Counted from the first letter of the stretch, positions 9,778 to 20,454 are shown. The stretch is 64,000 nucleotides of DNA from Polynucleobacter sinensis (GCF_001595985.1 NZ_LOJJ01000003.1:598529-662528); one strand, 5' to 3'. The notes: generated from the letters alone by a model not told the origin. A program made the numbers and translations.

Positions 9778-10575
9778 TTAACGAATAATACCGCGTGTTG
9801 AGGCGGCGATAAAGTCGTGAAACTCGGTCAGCTTTTCCGCAGTCGCAGTATCGGATGAGCTAGCAATAACCATCTTCTGAATTTCCGTCTTTGCCTCTTC
9901 AAAACTCAGACCATCTTTATAAAGAACCTTGTACGCCTGACGCAAAGCAGAAATCGTTTCACTTGAGAAACCGCGACGCTTCAGGCCCTCAACGTTAATG
10001 CCATGAGGAGAGGCTTTATCACCCGCCGCAATCACAAATGGCGGAATATCTTGCACCAAGGCAGAAGCACCACCAAGCATCGCGTGTTGACCAATACGAA
10101 CAAACTGATGAACGCCCGACATGCCACCCATGATTGCCCAATCACTCACCTTCACATGACCTGCAATTTGCGCATTGCTCGAGAAAATCGTGTGATTACC
10201 AATTTGGCAATCGTGCGCAATATGTACATAAGCCATAATCCAATTGTCATTACCAATACGAGTAATGCCTTCATCCTGAGATGTGCCTGTATGGATAGTT
10301 GTGAACTCACGAATCGTATTGCGATCGCCAATAATGAGCTGGGTCGGCTCTCCACGGTACTTCATATCTTGCGGTGCGCCACCAATCGCCGCGAAATGGG
10401 CAAAGTGATTCTCTTTGCCAATCGTAGTGTGCCCCTCGATTACAGTATGCGAACCCACCTTGCTACCAGCGCCAATTTTGACATTGGGGCCAATAACAGA
10501 ATAAGGGCCAACCTCAACATCATTAGCGAGTTCGGCCTTGCTATCAACAATGGCAGAAGTATGAATTCGGGTCAT
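9778..10575 (-). CDS. lpxA: UDP-N-acetylglucosamine acyltransferase
   Basis: LpxA transfers a 3-hydroxyacyl chain from ACP to UDP-GlcNAc, the first step of lipid A synthesis. The 265-residue protein is a left-handed beta-helix built of hexapeptide repeats ([16 protein letters not shown] and so on), with the family motifs [14 protein letters not shown] and [12 protein letters not shown] and a helical C-terminal domain. The start is placed at the ATG at 10575 ([10 protein letters not shown]), which overlaps the fabZ stop as TGATG; the frame extends nine codons further upstream without family similarity. Coupling to fabZ fits a balanced draw on the shared 3-hydroxyacyl-ACP pool. Confidence 0.96.
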   Translation of the reverse strand: MTRIHTSAIVDSKAELANDVEVGPYSVIGPNVKIGAGSKVGSHTVIEGHTTIGKENHFAHFAAIGGAPQDMKYRGEPTQLIIGDRNTIREFTTIHTGTSQDEGITRIGNDNWIMAYVHIAHDCQIGNHTIFSSNAQIAGHVKVSDWAIMGGMSGVHQFVRIGQHAMLGGASALVQDIPPFVIAAGDKASPHGINVEGLKRRGFSSETISALRQAYKVLYKDGLSFEEAKTEIQKMVIASSSDTATAEKLTEFHDFIAASTRGIIR

Positions 10576-11024
10576 CAAGCGCCTTTCGTACGTACCGCAC
10601 AAGTAATGTTGGCTTCAGCGGCCAGCTCTCCATCTACAGTAGCTTGCACTTGAAACTTATAAATTCCAGCACGCTCACGCTCTAACTTTGCAGTCATGAT
10701 GAGCTGGTCTCCAGGCAATACAGGCTTTTTGAAGCGGGCGCCGTCAATACCGGCAAAATAATAAATCGCATTTTCTTCCCTGACTTCAGAGAAAGTGAGC
10801 AAGGCAGCAGTTTGGGCCAATGCTTCAATAATTAACACCCCTGGCATCACTGGAAAATCTGGAAAATGCCCTTGAAAGAAAGGCTCATTCATCGTCACAT
10901 TTTTCAGTGCCGTAATACTTTGGCGAGGCTCAATCTCTAAAACACGGTCTACCAATAAAAAAGGATAACGATGCGGCAATAACTTCAAGATCTGATTGAT
11001 ATCGATGGCGATGGGTTTGCTCAT
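10575..11024 (-). CDS. fabZ: 3-hydroxyacyl-ACP dehydratase
   Basis: FabZ dehydrates 3-hydroxyacyl-ACP to trans-2-enoyl-ACP in fatty acid elongation. The 149-residue hotdog-fold protein has [14 protein letters not shown] and the catalytic motif [11 protein letters not shown], with His53 and Glu67 as the expected catalytic pair. It sits between lpxD (69 bp upstream) and lpxA (one-base overlap), as in most proteobacteria. Length is normal for the family. Confidence 0.97.
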   Translation of the reverse strand: MSKPIAIDINQILKLLPHRYPFLLVDRVLEIEPRQSITALKNVTMNEPFFQGHFPDFPVMPGVLIIEALAQTAALLTFSEVREENAIYYFAGIDGARFKKPVLPGDQLIMTAKLERERAGIYKFQVQATVDGELAAEANITCAVRTKGA

Positions 11025-11093
11025 GTATTTACCTACTGATTAAAGTTTCTAGACTAAAGTTGCAAATGAATATGGGTGGTGATCTAAATAAAT

Positions 11094-12161
11094 TTAAGAC
11101 TCAGAACTCTTAGACTTATCTAATAGGCGTAAGCGTTGACGTATTTTATCTAGCCCACGCAGAATAGCCGCATTTTTCTCCCAAGCGCTATGCAACATTG
11201 ACGGGTACACACCCGTGAAATGCTGACCAGGCTCAGTAATTGAGCGAATAATTGAGGTGTTTCCAGAAACCGTTGTTCTATCAGCAATGGTGAGATGGCC
11301 TGCAAAGTTAGCGGCACCACCAATGATGCAGAAGTTTCCGATTTTGGTGCTTCCAGAGATTGCAGCGCAACCCGCAATGACACAGCAACTTCCCACCATC
11401 ACGTTATGCGCGATTTGCACCTGGTTATCGATCTTCGTGCCCGCACCAATCACCGTATCAGTCATAGCGCCACGATCAATAGTGGTGGATGCGCCAATCT
11501 CTACATCATTACCAATACTGACACCGCCCGTTTGAGGGATCTTGACCCACTCACCGCCAGTAGAAGAAAAATCAGGGGCAAATCCAAAGCCATCCGCACC
11601 AATGACTGCACCACTATGGATGATGCATCGTTCGCCGATTTTTGAATCTGAATAGATCGACACATTGGGATAAATTAAAGAATCACCACCAACGATGGAA
11701 TTTCTAGCAATAGCGGTATTGCCTAGCACTACCACCCTCTCCCCTAAATTCACGCCTGGACCTATTTGAACGAATGGACCAATATGACATGAAGCTGGAA
11801 CCACTGCAGAGGCATCTATAGCAGCGCTTGGATGAATTCCAGGCGCATGAATAGGGGCAGAAGCTTTAGCAAAAAATTGCGCCATTCTTGCAAAGGTGGC
11901 ATATGGATTTTTAGCTACAAAGTAAATCCTTTGGGTAGAATTTTTACCGGGATTTGCCTGCAGAAACTCCAAATCAGCTTTGCTCACAATCAAGGCGCCA
12001 GCAGCGCTATCACTAGCCTGTTGGCGATAGAGCGGATTGGAGAGAAATGAGATTTCACTTGCTTGAGCTCGCTCGAGAGGAGCGAGACCCAAAAGCGCAA
12101 GGGAGTCATCCCCCACCAAGCTTACTTCAAACTGTTCGGCCAGCTCGATGGCGGTTGGCAT
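11094..12161 (-). CDS. lpxD: UDP-3-O-(3-hydroxyacyl)glucosamine N-acyltransferase
   Basis: LpxD adds the N-linked 3-hydroxyacyl chain in the third step of lipid A synthesis. The 355-residue protein has an N-terminal uridine-binding domain (to about residue 110, with ISFLSNPLY), a hexapeptide-repeat left-handed beta-helix ([21 protein letters not shown] with the catalytic His) and a C-terminal helix. It starts 5 bp after skp. The 69-bp gap to fabZ holds no gene or clear hairpin. Confidence 0.97.
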   Translation of the reverse strand: MPTAIELAEQFEVSLVGDDSLALLGLAPLERAQASEISFLSNPLYRQQASDSAAGALIVSKADLEFLQANPGKNSTQRIYFVAKNPYATFARMAQFFAKASAPIHAPGIHPSAAIDASAVVPASCHIGPFVQIGPGVNLGERVVVLGNTAIARNSIVGGDSLIYPNVSIYSDSKIGERCIIHSGAVIGADGFGFAPDFSSTGGEWVKIPQTGGVSIGNDVEIGASTTIDRGAMTDTVIGAGTKIDNQVQIAHNVMVGSCCVIAGCAAISGSTKIGNFCIIGGAANFAGHLTIADRTTVSGNTSIIRSITEPGQHFTGVYPSMLHSAWEKNAAILRGLDKIRQRLRLLDKSKSSES

Positions 12162-12166
12162 AAAAC

Positions 12167-12694
12167 TTATTTAAGGCTATTTAAGGCCTTGATGACATCA
12201 TCAGTGACATCCACCTTAGGATTTGCGTAGGCTGGATCCTGAATAATGACATCAATCTTTCTTTGATCGGCAATTTGCTTCAGAGCCTGATTTGCTTTTT
12301 CAGCAATCTTGGCGCGCTCCTCAAAGTTCCTCTGATTTAAGTCTTCAGTGTACTCACGTTGCTTGCGTTGCAGTTCGCGATCCTGGTCAGACAACTCGCG
12401 TTGACGTCGAACACGCTCGGCTTCTGACATGACAGCTGAGTCACGATCAAGCTTTTCAGCAGCAGATTTAATTTTTTGAGCGCTGTCACGAATTTCATTT
12501 TGACGCTTCATGAACTCATTCTGCAATTTTGTCTGGCTAGCTTTAGCCATATTAGATTCGTTGAAAACCTTTTCAACGTTCACTGCTGCCACTCTAGTAC
12601 CAGCATCTTGGGCAAAAGACTGTGGCAGAGTAATAGCTGAAATTAGGGCCATTAAGCCGAACTGAATCCATTTAGAAGATTGACGAAGCTTCAT
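12167..12694 (-). CDS. skp: Periplasmic chaperone Skp (OmpH family)
   Basis: Skp binds unfolded outer membrane proteins in the periplasm and hands them to the BAM complex. The 175-residue protein has a signal peptide (MKLRQSSKW..., cleaved near SFAQ-DAG at about residue 29), a conserved [13 protein letters not shown] strand and a long charged coiled coil (residues 50-140) forming the tentacles. The start is placed at 12694 because AAGGAAAG lies just upstream; an in-frame ATG at 12712 would put charged residues before the signal peptide. It follows bamA by 18 bp. Confidence 0.94.
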   Translation of the reverse strand: MKLRQSSKWIQFGLMALISAITLPQSFAQDAGTRVAAVNVEKVFNESNMAKASQTKLQNEFMKRQNEIRDSAQKIKSAAEKLDRDSAVMSEAERVRRQRELSDQDRELQRKQREYTEDLNQRNFEERAKIAEKANQALKQIADQRKIDVIIQDPAYANPKVDVTDDVIKALNSLK

Positions 12695-12712
12695 AAAACT
12701 TTCCTTAAACAA

Positions 12713-15061
12713 TTAAAACGCTGTACCCACTTGGAACTGCAAACGCTGGATATTATCCGTTGGTAATGATTTGATCGGGATACCATAACTGAATTTTAGC
12801 GGGCCCAATGGTGATATCCATGATAAACCTAAGCCATAAGAATATCGCAGGACCAAATTGATATTCTCTCCGTAGACATTACCACCGTCCACGAATCCGA
12901 ATACTCTCAGGGTTTTGTCTATGCCAGAGCCAGGAACAGGGACGGTGTACTCTACGTTGGTGACAATCTTGGACTGCCCGCCGGTAGGCTGGTTTAAACC
13001 AGTATAAGTATTGAGGTATGTTGGCCCCAAAGATCCTGGCGCATAGCCCCGAACCGATCCAATACCACCCACATAGTAGTTTTTGGTAATCGGGAAAGGA
13101 TATTTACCATAAGCCTCACCATAACCAACCTCTCCATTAAAGGACAAGATATTACCTTTTGAGAATGAATGGTATTTTTGGTACTGACCAAAAAGACGAT
13201 AGAACATCATATTACCCACCGGAGTACCCACTTCGGCATTTAATTGCTGCAGCGATCCTGTAGATGGTATTAATGCACTGTCTCTTCCGTCGCGCGACCA
13301 ACCAACGGTAATTGGAACGTTATAAGTATTCAATGTCGCTGGATAGCCGGGAGAAGCAGCCCCGTAGTCGATCATGTAATTCAAATATGGCTGTGGCGTA
13401 TTTTGGGTTGACTTAATCTGAAACACCTCAATACCCGTTCCAAAGAACACGCGATCAACTTCTGTGTACGGCACACCAAATTTAATATTTGAGCCAATCG
13501 ACTTAATTTGATAATCTGGATCACCGGTGTAATACAAGGGCTTAGAAGAGCGGTAGAACAAATCGGTGTAGCGACTAATCCCCTCTTCGGTAAAGTAAGG
13601 ATCGTAGTTGGATAAAGCCAAGCTTTGGTTGATCTTACCAAGTGACATATTTAGACCAACCGCGGTTCCCGTACCAAAAGCATTGTCTTGATTAATACCG
13701 GCAGACAAAATTAACTTTTCCGTTGATGAAAAGCCTGCACCAACGGTAATTGCACCTGTTGGTTTTTCTGTGACTTTCACATTCACGTCAACCTGATCGG
13801 GAGATCCAGGGACATCCTGCGTTGATACATCGGTCTCGGTAAAGTAACCCAAGCGACCTAAGCGCTTTTTAGATAAATCAATCTTTTCACTATCGAACCA
13901 AGAACTCTCAAACTGACGCATCTCGCGACGAATCACCATATCCCGAGTCTTAGCATTGCCAGTGACATTAACCTGCCGAACGTAGACACGGCGACCTGGA
14001 TCAATAACAAGCGTTAGATCGACCTCGCTGAGATCACGGCGAATATCAGGCTGAGGATTAATGGTGGCGAATGCGTAGCCGTATGAACCTAAAATTTCTG
14101 CAATCGACTTGGTGCTCTCAGTCAACTTCGCCGATGAGAATGTATCGCCGGGCTTTAGCGTCACCAATTGCATTAGCTCTGCGTCTTTGCCCAGTAATTC
14201 ACCAGCAAGACGCACATCCTTAACGGTGAACTTGTTGCCCTCCTGTATGCTGATCGTGAGGTAAATCCCTTTTTTGTCTGGAGTAATCGAGACTTGTGTC
14301 GACTCAATTACAAACTCCAAATAACCACGATTAAGGTAGTAAGAGCGAATATTCTCCAGGTCAGCAGTCAGCTTCTGTTTTGAATATAAATTGTCTTTGC
14401 TATACCAAGATAGCCAGCCACCCGTCTTTAACTGCATCTCACTCCTAAGAGTGCTTTCACTAAAGACCTTATTACCGATGAAATTAATTTCTTCGATTTT
14501 TGCTACCGGACCTTCATCAATATTGAAATAGACGGCAACTTGATTACGTTCAACGGGGGTCACAGTGGCAACAATTTCAGCTGCATAGAGACCTTTACCG
14601 ACATAGGCACGCTTGAGTTCTTGCTCCGCCTTATCGATCAAAGCCTTGTCGTAGAAGCGCGCCTCAGCAACACCAACAGCCTTTAGAGATTTTCGAATAG
14701 TTTCTTGATCAAACTCTTTCATCCCAGTAAATTCGATTCGAGAGATGGTTGGTCGCTCTTCAACAATCACAATCAATACATTACCTTGCGCTTGTATCTG
14801 AACATCTCGAAAGAATCCAGTGCTATAGAGCGCTTTAATCGCTTCAGCACCCTTCTCTTGCGTAAAGGTATCCCCCACTTGAACTGGGAGGTAACTAAAT
14901 ACCGTACCAGGCTCTACGCGCTGCAGACCCTCAATACGAATATCTTTAATGGCAAAGGAATCAGCGGCTTGGGCGTGAAGACTGAGGCCAGCAGCAATAA
15001 TTAGGGCAGCCTGAGCAAGCAATCGGATTGCCGCACGAAAAGAGAGTTTCAAAAAATTCAA
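12713..15061 (-). CDS. bamA: Outer membrane protein assembly factor BamA
   Basis: BamA is the beta-barrel core of the machine that folds and inserts outer membrane proteins. The 782-residue precursor has a signal peptide ending near LHAQAADS, five POTRA domains (about residues 35-440: IRIEGLQRVEPGTVFSYLPV is the start of POTRA1) and a 16-strand barrel with the conserved VRGY motif in IGSVRGYAPGSLGP, which packs inside the barrel. The C-terminus ends FQVGTAF, the expected terminal-Phe beta signal. It overlaps rseP by four bases (ATGA) and precedes skp. Confidence 0.97.
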   Translation of the reverse strand: MNFLKLSFRAAIRLLAQAALIIAAGLSLHAQAADSFAIKDIRIEGLQRVEPGTVFSYLPVQVGDTFTQEKGAEAIKALYSTGFFRDVQIQAQGNVLIVIVEERPTISRIEFTGMKEFDQETIRKSLKAVGVAEARFYDKALIDKAEQELKRAYVGKGLYAAEIVATVTPVERNQVAVYFNIDEGPVAKIEEINFIGNKVFSESTLRSEMQLKTGGWLSWYSKDNLYSKQKLTADLENIRSYYLNRGYLEFVIESTQVSITPDKKGIYLTISIQEGNKFTVKDVRLAGELLGKDAELMQLVTLKPGDTFSSAKLTESTKSIAEILGSYGYAFATINPQPDIRRDLSEVDLTLVIDPGRRVYVRQVNVTGNAKTRDMVIRREMRQFESSWFDSEKIDLSKKRLGRLGYFTETDVSTQDVPGSPDQVDVNVKVTEKPTGAITVGAGFSSTEKLILSAGINQDNAFGTGTAVGLNMSLGKINQSLALSNYDPYFTEEGISRYTDLFYRSSKPLYYTGDPDYQIKSIGSNIKFGVPYTEVDRVFFGTGIEVFQIKSTQNTPQPYLNYMIDYGAASPGYPATLNTYNVPITVGWSRDGRDSALIPSTGSLQQLNAEVGTPVGNMMFYRLFGQYQKYHSFSKGNILSFNGEVGYGEAYGKYPFPITKNYYVGGIGSVRGYAPGSLGPTYLNTYTGLNQPTGGQSKIVTNVEYTVPVPGSGIDKTLRVFGFVDGGNVYGENINLVLRYSYGLGLSWISPLGPLKFSYGIPIKSLPTDNIQRLQFQVGTAF

Positions 15062-16191
15062 GGCGAAAAGTAGCGTTGCAAATCGTTAAACAAGGCCAGC
15101 AAGGACAGGGAGATTAATAGCAAAAAACCCACTTTTTGGAGCTTTTCCTGCATTAAAACCGAAATTCGCTTACCAGCAACCAACTCCCATGCATCATACA
15201 GGAGCTGACCCCCATCTAGCATTGGTAACGGGAGTAAATTTAAGAGGCCAATACTAATACTCATCAAAGCTAAAAAGGCTAAAAATGGCTGCCAGCCAAC
15301 CTGGGCAGACTTCCCCGCCATATCCGCAATACTTAAGGGTCCACCCAGCTGTTTTAGGGTTGTTTTTCCCGTAAATAAACCCAACATCAGGCGCATTGAG
15401 ACTCTGGTAATGAGATATACCCGCTGGCTTGCATAGGCAATAGCATCGCCGGGGCCCAATTTGAGCTCTTTCCACTCTAGGGGCTGACCGACTTGTGGGA
15501 GCAAGCCCAGAGCTTGAAATGGATCTGATTCCGGGGCAATTTGAGGTAAATCGTCCTGCCTAAAGGATTGAATATGGCGCCCTCCAGAGGCATCCTCTAT
15601 CTCTAGAGCAAAACCCCTCTCCCCGGTAACCGCATCCAAAAGGAGCCAGCGCAAGGCATTCCAACTTGGGACGGGATCAAACTCATCAAAAATTGGAGCG
15701 CCATTAGGCTCTGATGGCAATGATTGCCAACCAATCACCCGATCACCCGCAGCCACCCCCAATTTTGCGGCAATCGATTGCTCTGGCGGGGCCTGCAGTC
15801 GAGCAGGCAACTGAGGTACACCCGAGATATAAATTACCGAAAATAAAATAACAGCCAGCAGGAAATTTGCGAATGGGCCAGCAGCTACGATTAAAGATCG
15901 CTGCCAAAGCGGCTTTGTATCGAAAGATTGAGGGCGATCCTCTGCTCGAATAATTTGCTGACTGTCACGGCCGTCCAATAATTTGACATAGCCACCAAGA
16001 GGAATTGAAGCTATCACCCATTCGGTGCCATTGCTAGCTCGAAAAGTAAACAGTGGTTTTCCGAAACCCAAGGCAAACCGAAGAACCTTTACGCCGCATA
16101 AGCGTGCTGCCAAAAAATGGCCATACTCGTGAAAGCTCACCAGCAAACCTAACGTAACCAAAAACGCAGCAAGTGTCATCAAAGCCTGCAT
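15058..16191 (-). CDS. rseP: RIP-type zinc metalloprotease RseP (short form)
   Basis: This site-2 protease family member cleaves transmembrane anti-sigma factors and remnant signal peptides in the inner membrane. The 377-residue protein has the HExxH zinc site in VSFHEYGHFLAARL in the first membrane segment and the second metal motif NLLPLPMLDGGQLLYDAW near the C-terminus. The first in-frame codon at 16194 is TTG, followed directly by ATG at 16191, which is taken as the start. E. coli RseP has about 450 residues and two PDZ domains. Here only one PDZ-sized stretch (about residues 125-230) lies between the metal motifs. It sits between dxr and bamA, as is usual. Confidence 0.93.
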   Translation of the reverse strand: MQALMTLAAFLVTLGLLVSFHEYGHFLAARLCGVKVLRFALGFGKPLFTFRASNGTEWVIASIPLGGYVKLLDGRDSQQIIRAEDRPQSFDTKPLWQRSLIVAAGPFANFLLAVILFSVIYISGVPQLPARLQAPPEQSIAAKLGVAAGDRVIGWQSLPSEPNGAPIFDEFDPVPSWNALRWLLLDAVTGERGFALEIEDASGGRHIQSFRQDDLPQIAPESDPFQALGLLPQVGQPLEWKELKLGPGDAIAYASQRVYLITRVSMRLMLGLFTGKTTLKQLGGPLSIADMAGKSAQVGWQPFLAFLALMSISIGLLNLLPLPMLDGGQLLYDAWELVAGKRISVLMQEKLQKVGFLLLISLSLLALFNDLQRYFSP

Positions 16192-16208
16192 CAAATATTA
16201 CCCATCAA

Positions 16209-17396
16209 TTACTTCAAGCCTTCAATGACATGACGCGCCACTTGACGCGCTTGAGCATCCACAGACAGAATAAGCTCAATAGAATCCGCGGCAACTGACG
16301 GCAATGCACTCAAAGTGCGCTCAACCACTTCAGAAATTCGTAAATACGGCAAGCCCTCATCCAAAAATGCACCGACTGCAATTTCATTGGCGGCATTCAA
16401 TATAGTAGGTGAAGTGCCCCCTGCCCTCGCTGCAGCAAAAGCCAAACCAAGACAGGGAAATTGAGTCAAATTTGGCTCAGAAAAACTTAAGTTAGCAAGT
16501 TGAGCAAGGCCAAGCGGTGCTACGCCGGCATGAATACGTTCAGGCCACGCTAAGCCATAGGCAATCGGCGTGCGCATGTCAGGTTGACCCATCTGGGCCA
16601 GCACTGAACCATCACGGTATCGCACCATAGAGTGCACTACGCTTTGCGGGTGAATCAAGATCTTAATTTTCTCGAGCGCAAGACCAAAAAGCCAGAAGGC
16701 CTCGATCACTTCGAGACCTTTATTCATCATCGTCGCTGAATCAACGGAGATTTTCCTTCCCATGACCCAATTGGGATGAGCACATGCCTGCTCAGGGGTA
16801 ATCGATGCCAAATCCCCAATGGACACATCTCTAAATGGTCCGCCAGATGCGGTTAACCAAAGCTCTTCAACTCCAAAGTGATCTGAGGGTGACTTCGTAA
16901 AGCGCTCAGGCAGACATTGAAAAATGGCATTGTGCTCACTATCAATCGGAAGCAACTCCCCGCCACCCTGCTTCATGGCCTGCATAAATAAATCGCCTGA
17001 CATTACTAGAGCTTCTTTATTGGCAAGTAATACACGCTTACCAGCATGAGCTGCAGCCAAGGTTGGCACCAGGCCTGCAGCACCCACAATCGCCGCCATG
17101 ACGGTATCGCAACCTGATTCGGTCACGGCAGTTACCAAAGCATCAGACCCGTAGAGCACGTGAGTGGAAATATTTTTGTCGCGTAAAAGTTGACTTAGTT
17201 CAGCCGCCCCTTCAGCACTAGCCACTACTGCAATGGCAGGCTTAAATTCAATACATTGCTCGGCCAATCTGTCAATCTGCTTGGCCGCAGTCAGTGCCGT
17301 AACCTTAAAGCGATCAGGATGCACGCGAATCACATCTAAAGTATTCACGCCGATAGATCCCGTAGACCCAAGAATAGCAACCTGCCTTAGAGACAT
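16209..17396 (-). CDS. dxr: 1-deoxy-D-xylulose 5-phosphate reductoisomerase
   Basis: Dxr makes 2-C-methyl-D-erythritol 4-phosphate with NADPH, the committed step of the MEP isoprenoid pathway. The 395-residue protein has the NADPH-binding motif ILGSTGSIGVNTLDVI at its N-terminus, LLANKEALVMSGD near residue 125, LPIDSEHNAIFQCL with the metal-binding acids, and ASGGPFRD. The ATG overlaps the cdsA stop as TAATG. The neighbouring uppS uses isoprenoid product made downstream of this enzyme. Confidence 0.97.
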   Translation of the reverse strand: MSLRQVAILGSTGSIGVNTLDVIRVHPDRFKVTALTAAKQIDRLAEQCIEFKPAIAVVASAEGAAELSQLLRDKNISTHVLYGSDALVTAVTESGCDTVMAAIVGAAGLVPTLAAAHAGKRVLLANKEALVMSGDLFMQAMKQGGGELLPIDSEHNAIFQCLPERFTKSPSDHFGVEELWLTASGGPFRDVSIGDLASITPEQACAHPNWVMGRKISVDSATMMNKGLEVIEAFWLFGLALEKIKILIHPQSVVHSMVRYRDGSVLAQMGQPDMRTPIAYGLAWPERIHAGVAPLGLAQLANLSFSEPNLTQFPCLGLAFAAARAGGTSPTILNAANEIAVGAFLDEGLPYLRISEVVERTLSALPSVAADSIELILSVDAQARQVARHVIEGLK

Positions 17397-18223
17397 TAGA
17401 TCAATCCAGCAAGAAGAGCGGCAATTGGCATCGTTGGCAACAAAGCATCTACACGATCAAGCACACCGCCATGACCTGGCAGTAAATGGCTACTATCTTT
17501 TACCCCAGCCAAGCGCTTTAGTTGGGATTCAAATAAATCTCCAAAGACACTAAACGCAGTCAAGGTCGTTACCATTAAGAACATTGGGACCCACCCAAAG
17601 CGAATCGCCCACGCACCAAACAAGGTGTCACCCAAAGGCAAATAGACGACACATAAAAAAGCATATAGATAGCACAGCAATAAACCACCTACCGCACCCT
17701 CGATAGATTTCCCCGGGCTAATTTGCACAGCCAGTTTATGTTTTCCAAGTGCCTTACCAACAAAATACGCGCCAATATCTGCAACCCAAACCAATGCCAT
17801 GCTGCTCAATAAGAACACTAAGCCAAGTTCGCGCAGAAAGACCAGCGCAAACCAAGTTGCAGGCAGAATAATCAAACCAAGAATGCTGTAGAAAGGCCTG
17901 AGTTTTTGCAAAGATAAATTCATACCCTTTGCGAGAATAAAAGGAGCAACCAAGAACCAAAATAAAACCGACATCATGAGCAAAGAAAATTGCCATGAGA
18001 TCGCCTGCATGCCCAATAAAAACAAAATAATGGCAAGACAAAATGCGGCATAAAGCCACGCAGCCACCCTTGCATCCGGCGCAATAATACGACTCCACTC
18101 CCAGGCAGCAGCAATCAGCGCTATCAAGAAAAATGCGCCCAAATAAAATGCTGGCAGCAAAAAGAGGATGGGGAGCAATACCGCCAAGAGAATGGAGGCG
18201 GTAATAATTCGGGTTTTTAGCAT
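17396..18223 (-). CDS. cdsA: Phosphatidate cytidylyltransferase
   Basis: CdsA makes CDP-diacylglycerol from phosphatidate and CTP for phospholipid synthesis. The 275-residue integral membrane protein has about eight hydrophobic segments and ends with the family signature: VFGDLFESQLKRLAGVKDSS followed by HLLPGHGGVLDRVD, including the conserved KD and HGG residues. It lies 21 bp after uppS and overlaps dxr by one base. Confidence 0.97.
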   Translation of the reverse strand: MLKTRIITASILLAVLLPILFLLPAFYLGAFFLIALIAAAWEWSRIIAPDARVAAWLYAAFCLAIILFLLGMQAISWQFSLLMMSVLFWFLVAPFILAKGMNLSLQKLRPFYSILGLIILPATWFALVFLRELGLVFLLSSMALVWVADIGAYFVGKALGKHKLAVQISPGKSIEGAVGGLLLCYLYAFLCVVYLPLGDTLFGAWAIRFGWVPMFLMVTTLTAFSVFGDLFESQLKRLAGVKDSSHLLPGHGGVLDRVDALLPTMPIAALLAGLI

Positions 18224-18244
18224 AAGAAAGTTTGGTTTGAGCGC

Positions 18245-19018
18245 TTAAACAGCATCACTCATTGGCTCGGACGCCAGTTGCGCACTGGTGCGACCAAAAC
18301 GACGCTCGCGCTGACTAAACCAATCAAACGCCTTATGAAGCTCAGCCGCATCAAAATCAGGCCAAAGCGTGTCAGTGAAGTACAACTCGGTATAGGCCAA
18401 CTGCCACAATAAAAAATTACTTACGCGCTGCTCACCACCAGTGCGAATAAAAAGATCGGGCTCTGGAGCGTAAGCCATAGAAAAATAAGGTTGGAGCAAC
18501 TCCTCGGTAACCTCTTCAGACTTTAAGCCTGGATTGGCAGCCAGGCATTTACGCATGGCCTCCAAAATATCCCAGCGCCCTCCATAGTTTGCAGCAATGG
18601 TAAAAGTAAGACCTTTGCAAGTAGCAGTTTTTTCTTCAGAAAATTTCACCATCTCTTGAATGGCAGAATCAAAGCGACTCAAATCACCAATCAGACGCAA
18701 AGAAATATCGTTATCGGCCAAACGCGATACCTCGCTCTTCAATGACTTCAGAAACAGCTTCATCAAAAACCCCACTTCTTCTGGTGGGCGACGCCAATTT
18801 TCAGAGCTAAAAGCAAATACCGTTAAATACTCAACGCCGAGACGGCGACACTCCTGAACAATCTTACGAACCGCGCCCAAACCCTCTGAATGCCCAGCCA
18901 CCCGAGGCATAAAACGCTTACTAGCCCAACGACCATTGCCATCCATAATGATGGCAACATGTCGAGGAATAGCACTCACCTGCGGAACTACCAAGGTTGA
19001 GCTAGTGTGCTGAGTCAT
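18245..19018 (-). CDS. uppS: Undecaprenyl diphosphate synthase (cis-prenyltransferase)
   Basis: UppS extends farnesyl diphosphate with eight isopentenyl units to make the C55 carrier for peptidoglycan and O-antigen synthesis. The 257-residue protein has the diphosphate-binding motif IIMDGNGRWASKR, the FAFSSENWRRP motif and the C-terminal DLFIRTGGEQRVSNFLLWQ region. It sits between frr and cdsA in the conserved run. Length is normal. Confidence 0.97.
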   Translation of the reverse strand: MTQHTSSTLVVPQVSAIPRHVAIIMDGNGRWASKRFMPRVAGHSEGLGAVRKIVQECRRLGVEYLTVFAFSSENWRRPPEEVGFLMKLFLKSLKSEVSRLADNDISLRLIGDLSRFDSAIQEMVKFSEEKTATCKGLTFTIAANYGGRWDILEAMRKCLAANPGLKSEEVTEELLQPYFSMAYAPEPDLFIRTGGEQRVSNFLLWQLAYTELYFTDTLWPDFDAAELHKAFDWFSQRERRFGRTSAQLASEPMSDAV

Positions 19019-19064
19019 TATTGAATGAGTAATCAGGGTAAGTGAATGAAAATGAATCGGACGA

Positions 19065-19625
19065 TTAAACCGTCATGATCTCTTTTTCTTTTTCCGCAAC
19101 GATCTTGTCAACCTCAACTACTGCGCGATCAGTCATTTTCTGAATCTCATCAGTGGCACGACGCTCTTCATCCTCAGAAATTTCTTTATCTTTAGTCAGT
19201 CGCTTTAAGTGCTCATTTGCATCGCGACGTAAATTGCGGACGGCAATCTTGGTATCTTCGCCCTCATTCTTAACTACTTTAGTTAAGTCGCGACGACGCT
19301 CTTCAGTGAGCGCAGGCATTGGTACGCGAATAACGGTACCTTGCGATGCGGGATTCAAACCTAAATCAGAATCACGAATCGCTTTTTCAACAACTGCAAC
19401 CATGGTCTTTTCAAATGGCTGCACATTAATTGTTCTTGCATCTGCCAAACCCAAGTTAGCCACTTGACTCAAAGGAGTGGGATTGCCGTAATAATCAACT
19501 TGAATATGCTCCAAAATCCCAGGGTTAGCGCGACCGGAACGAATCTTCGCCAAGTTCGCCTTCAAAGCCTCAAGAGACTTCTGCATCTTTTGGTCGGTAG
19601 TGGTTTTAATTTCTGCTGCGGACAT
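19065..19625 (-). CDS. frr: Ribosome recycling factor
   Basis: RRF, with EF-G, splits post-termination ribosomes. The 186-residue protein matches the family across its length ([29 protein letters not shown] and the C-terminal [13 protein letters not shown]). The ATG at 19625 is chosen over the TTG at 19628 because AGGAGG lies 4 bp before the ATG. It follows pyrH by 11 bp. Confidence 0.97.
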   Translation of the reverse strand: MSAAEIKTTTDQKMQKSLEALKANLAKIRSGRANPGILEHIQVDYYGNPTPLSQVANLGLADARTINVQPFEKTMVAVVEKAIRDSDLGLNPASQGTVIRVPMPALTEERRRDLTKVVKNEGEDTKIAVRNLRRDANEHLKRLTKDKEISEDEERRATDEIQKMTDRAVVEVDKIVAEKEKEIMTV

Positions 19626-19636
19626 CAAGCCTCCTA

Positions 19637-20347
19637 TTAAACGTGTACTAAGGTACCTTCAGACTCCCCCTGAACCACACGCATTAATGCGCCTGGCTTG
19701 AGAATTGAAAACACTTTGATTGGTAATTTACGATCGCGACACAATGCAAATGCAGTTGCATCCATGACCTGCAAGTTTTTGATGATTGCCTCATCAAAAG
19801 TAATCGTTTTATATAAAGTTGCCGAAGGATCTTTCACTGGGTCAGCGCTGTAGATGCCGTCAACCTTGGTAGCCTTGAGCACAATCTCAGCACCCATTTC
19901 CGCTCCGCGCAATGCGGCGGCAGTATCAGTAGTGAAGAAGGGGTTACCAGTTCCAGCTGCAAAAATCACTACCTTGCCTTCACTCAAGGCGCGAATCGCG
20001 CGAGGTCGAATATAAGGCTCAACTACTTGATCCATTCTTAAAGCAGACTGCACTCGTGCTTCAACACCTTTCTGGCGTAAAGCATCTTGCAGGGCCAAAG
20101 AATTCATCATTGTTGCCAGCATACCCATGTAGTCCGCAGTAGCGCGATCCATGCCTGCTGCTCCACCTGCGACCCCACGGAAAATATTTCCGCCACCAAT
20201 CACGATCGCCAGCTCAACACCGTTATTCACGACATCAGCAATTTCCTTGACCATGGAATCAATGGTGACTGGATTAATGCCAAAAGCATCATCGCCCATC
20301 AAGGCTTCACCAGAGAGTTTTAAGAGAACACGTTTGTAGGCTGGCAT
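19637..20347 (-). CDS. pyrH: UMP kinase
   Basis: PyrH phosphorylates UMP to UDP. The 236-residue amino acid kinase fold protein has [14 protein letters not shown] at the N-terminus, the GGGNIFRG glycine loop near residue 53, and [20 protein letters not shown] near 130, typical of bacterial UMP kinases. It follows a strong terminator after tsf, so pyrH and downstream genes probably have their own promoter in the 188-bp gap, although I could not pick a clear one. Confidence 0.97.
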   Translation of the reverse strand: MPAYKRVLLKLSGEALMGDDAFGINPVTIDSMVKEIADVVNNGVELAIVIGGGNIFRGVAGGAAGMDRATADYMGMLATMMNSLALQDALRQKGVEARVQSALRMDQVVEPYIRPRAIRALSEGKVVIFAAGTGNPFFTTDTAAALRGAEMGAEIVLKATKVDGIYSADPVKDPSATLYKTITFDEAIIKNLQVMDATAFALCRDRKLPIKVFSILKPGALMRVVQGESEGTLVHV

Positions 20348-20454
20348 CGTTTTATTTTCCGTAATTTGCCAAGCAACTTTCTCGCTTAGCTTATTGATCT
20401 CAAAGTACTTTTAATTTCTAACCCAAATTATAAAGGGCTTAGCTCAGATCAAAC

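Noticed and set aside
10003..10653. 216-codon open frame on the plus strand across lpxA and fabZ
   Set aside because: It is antisense to two well-conserved genes, has unlikely composition (many Asn, His, Arg, Ile) and no ribosome site; it is a shadow of the repeat-rich lpxA sequence.
11295..11645. Plus-strand open frames inside lpxD
   Set aside because: They lie antisense to hexapeptide repeats of lpxD and have no family features.
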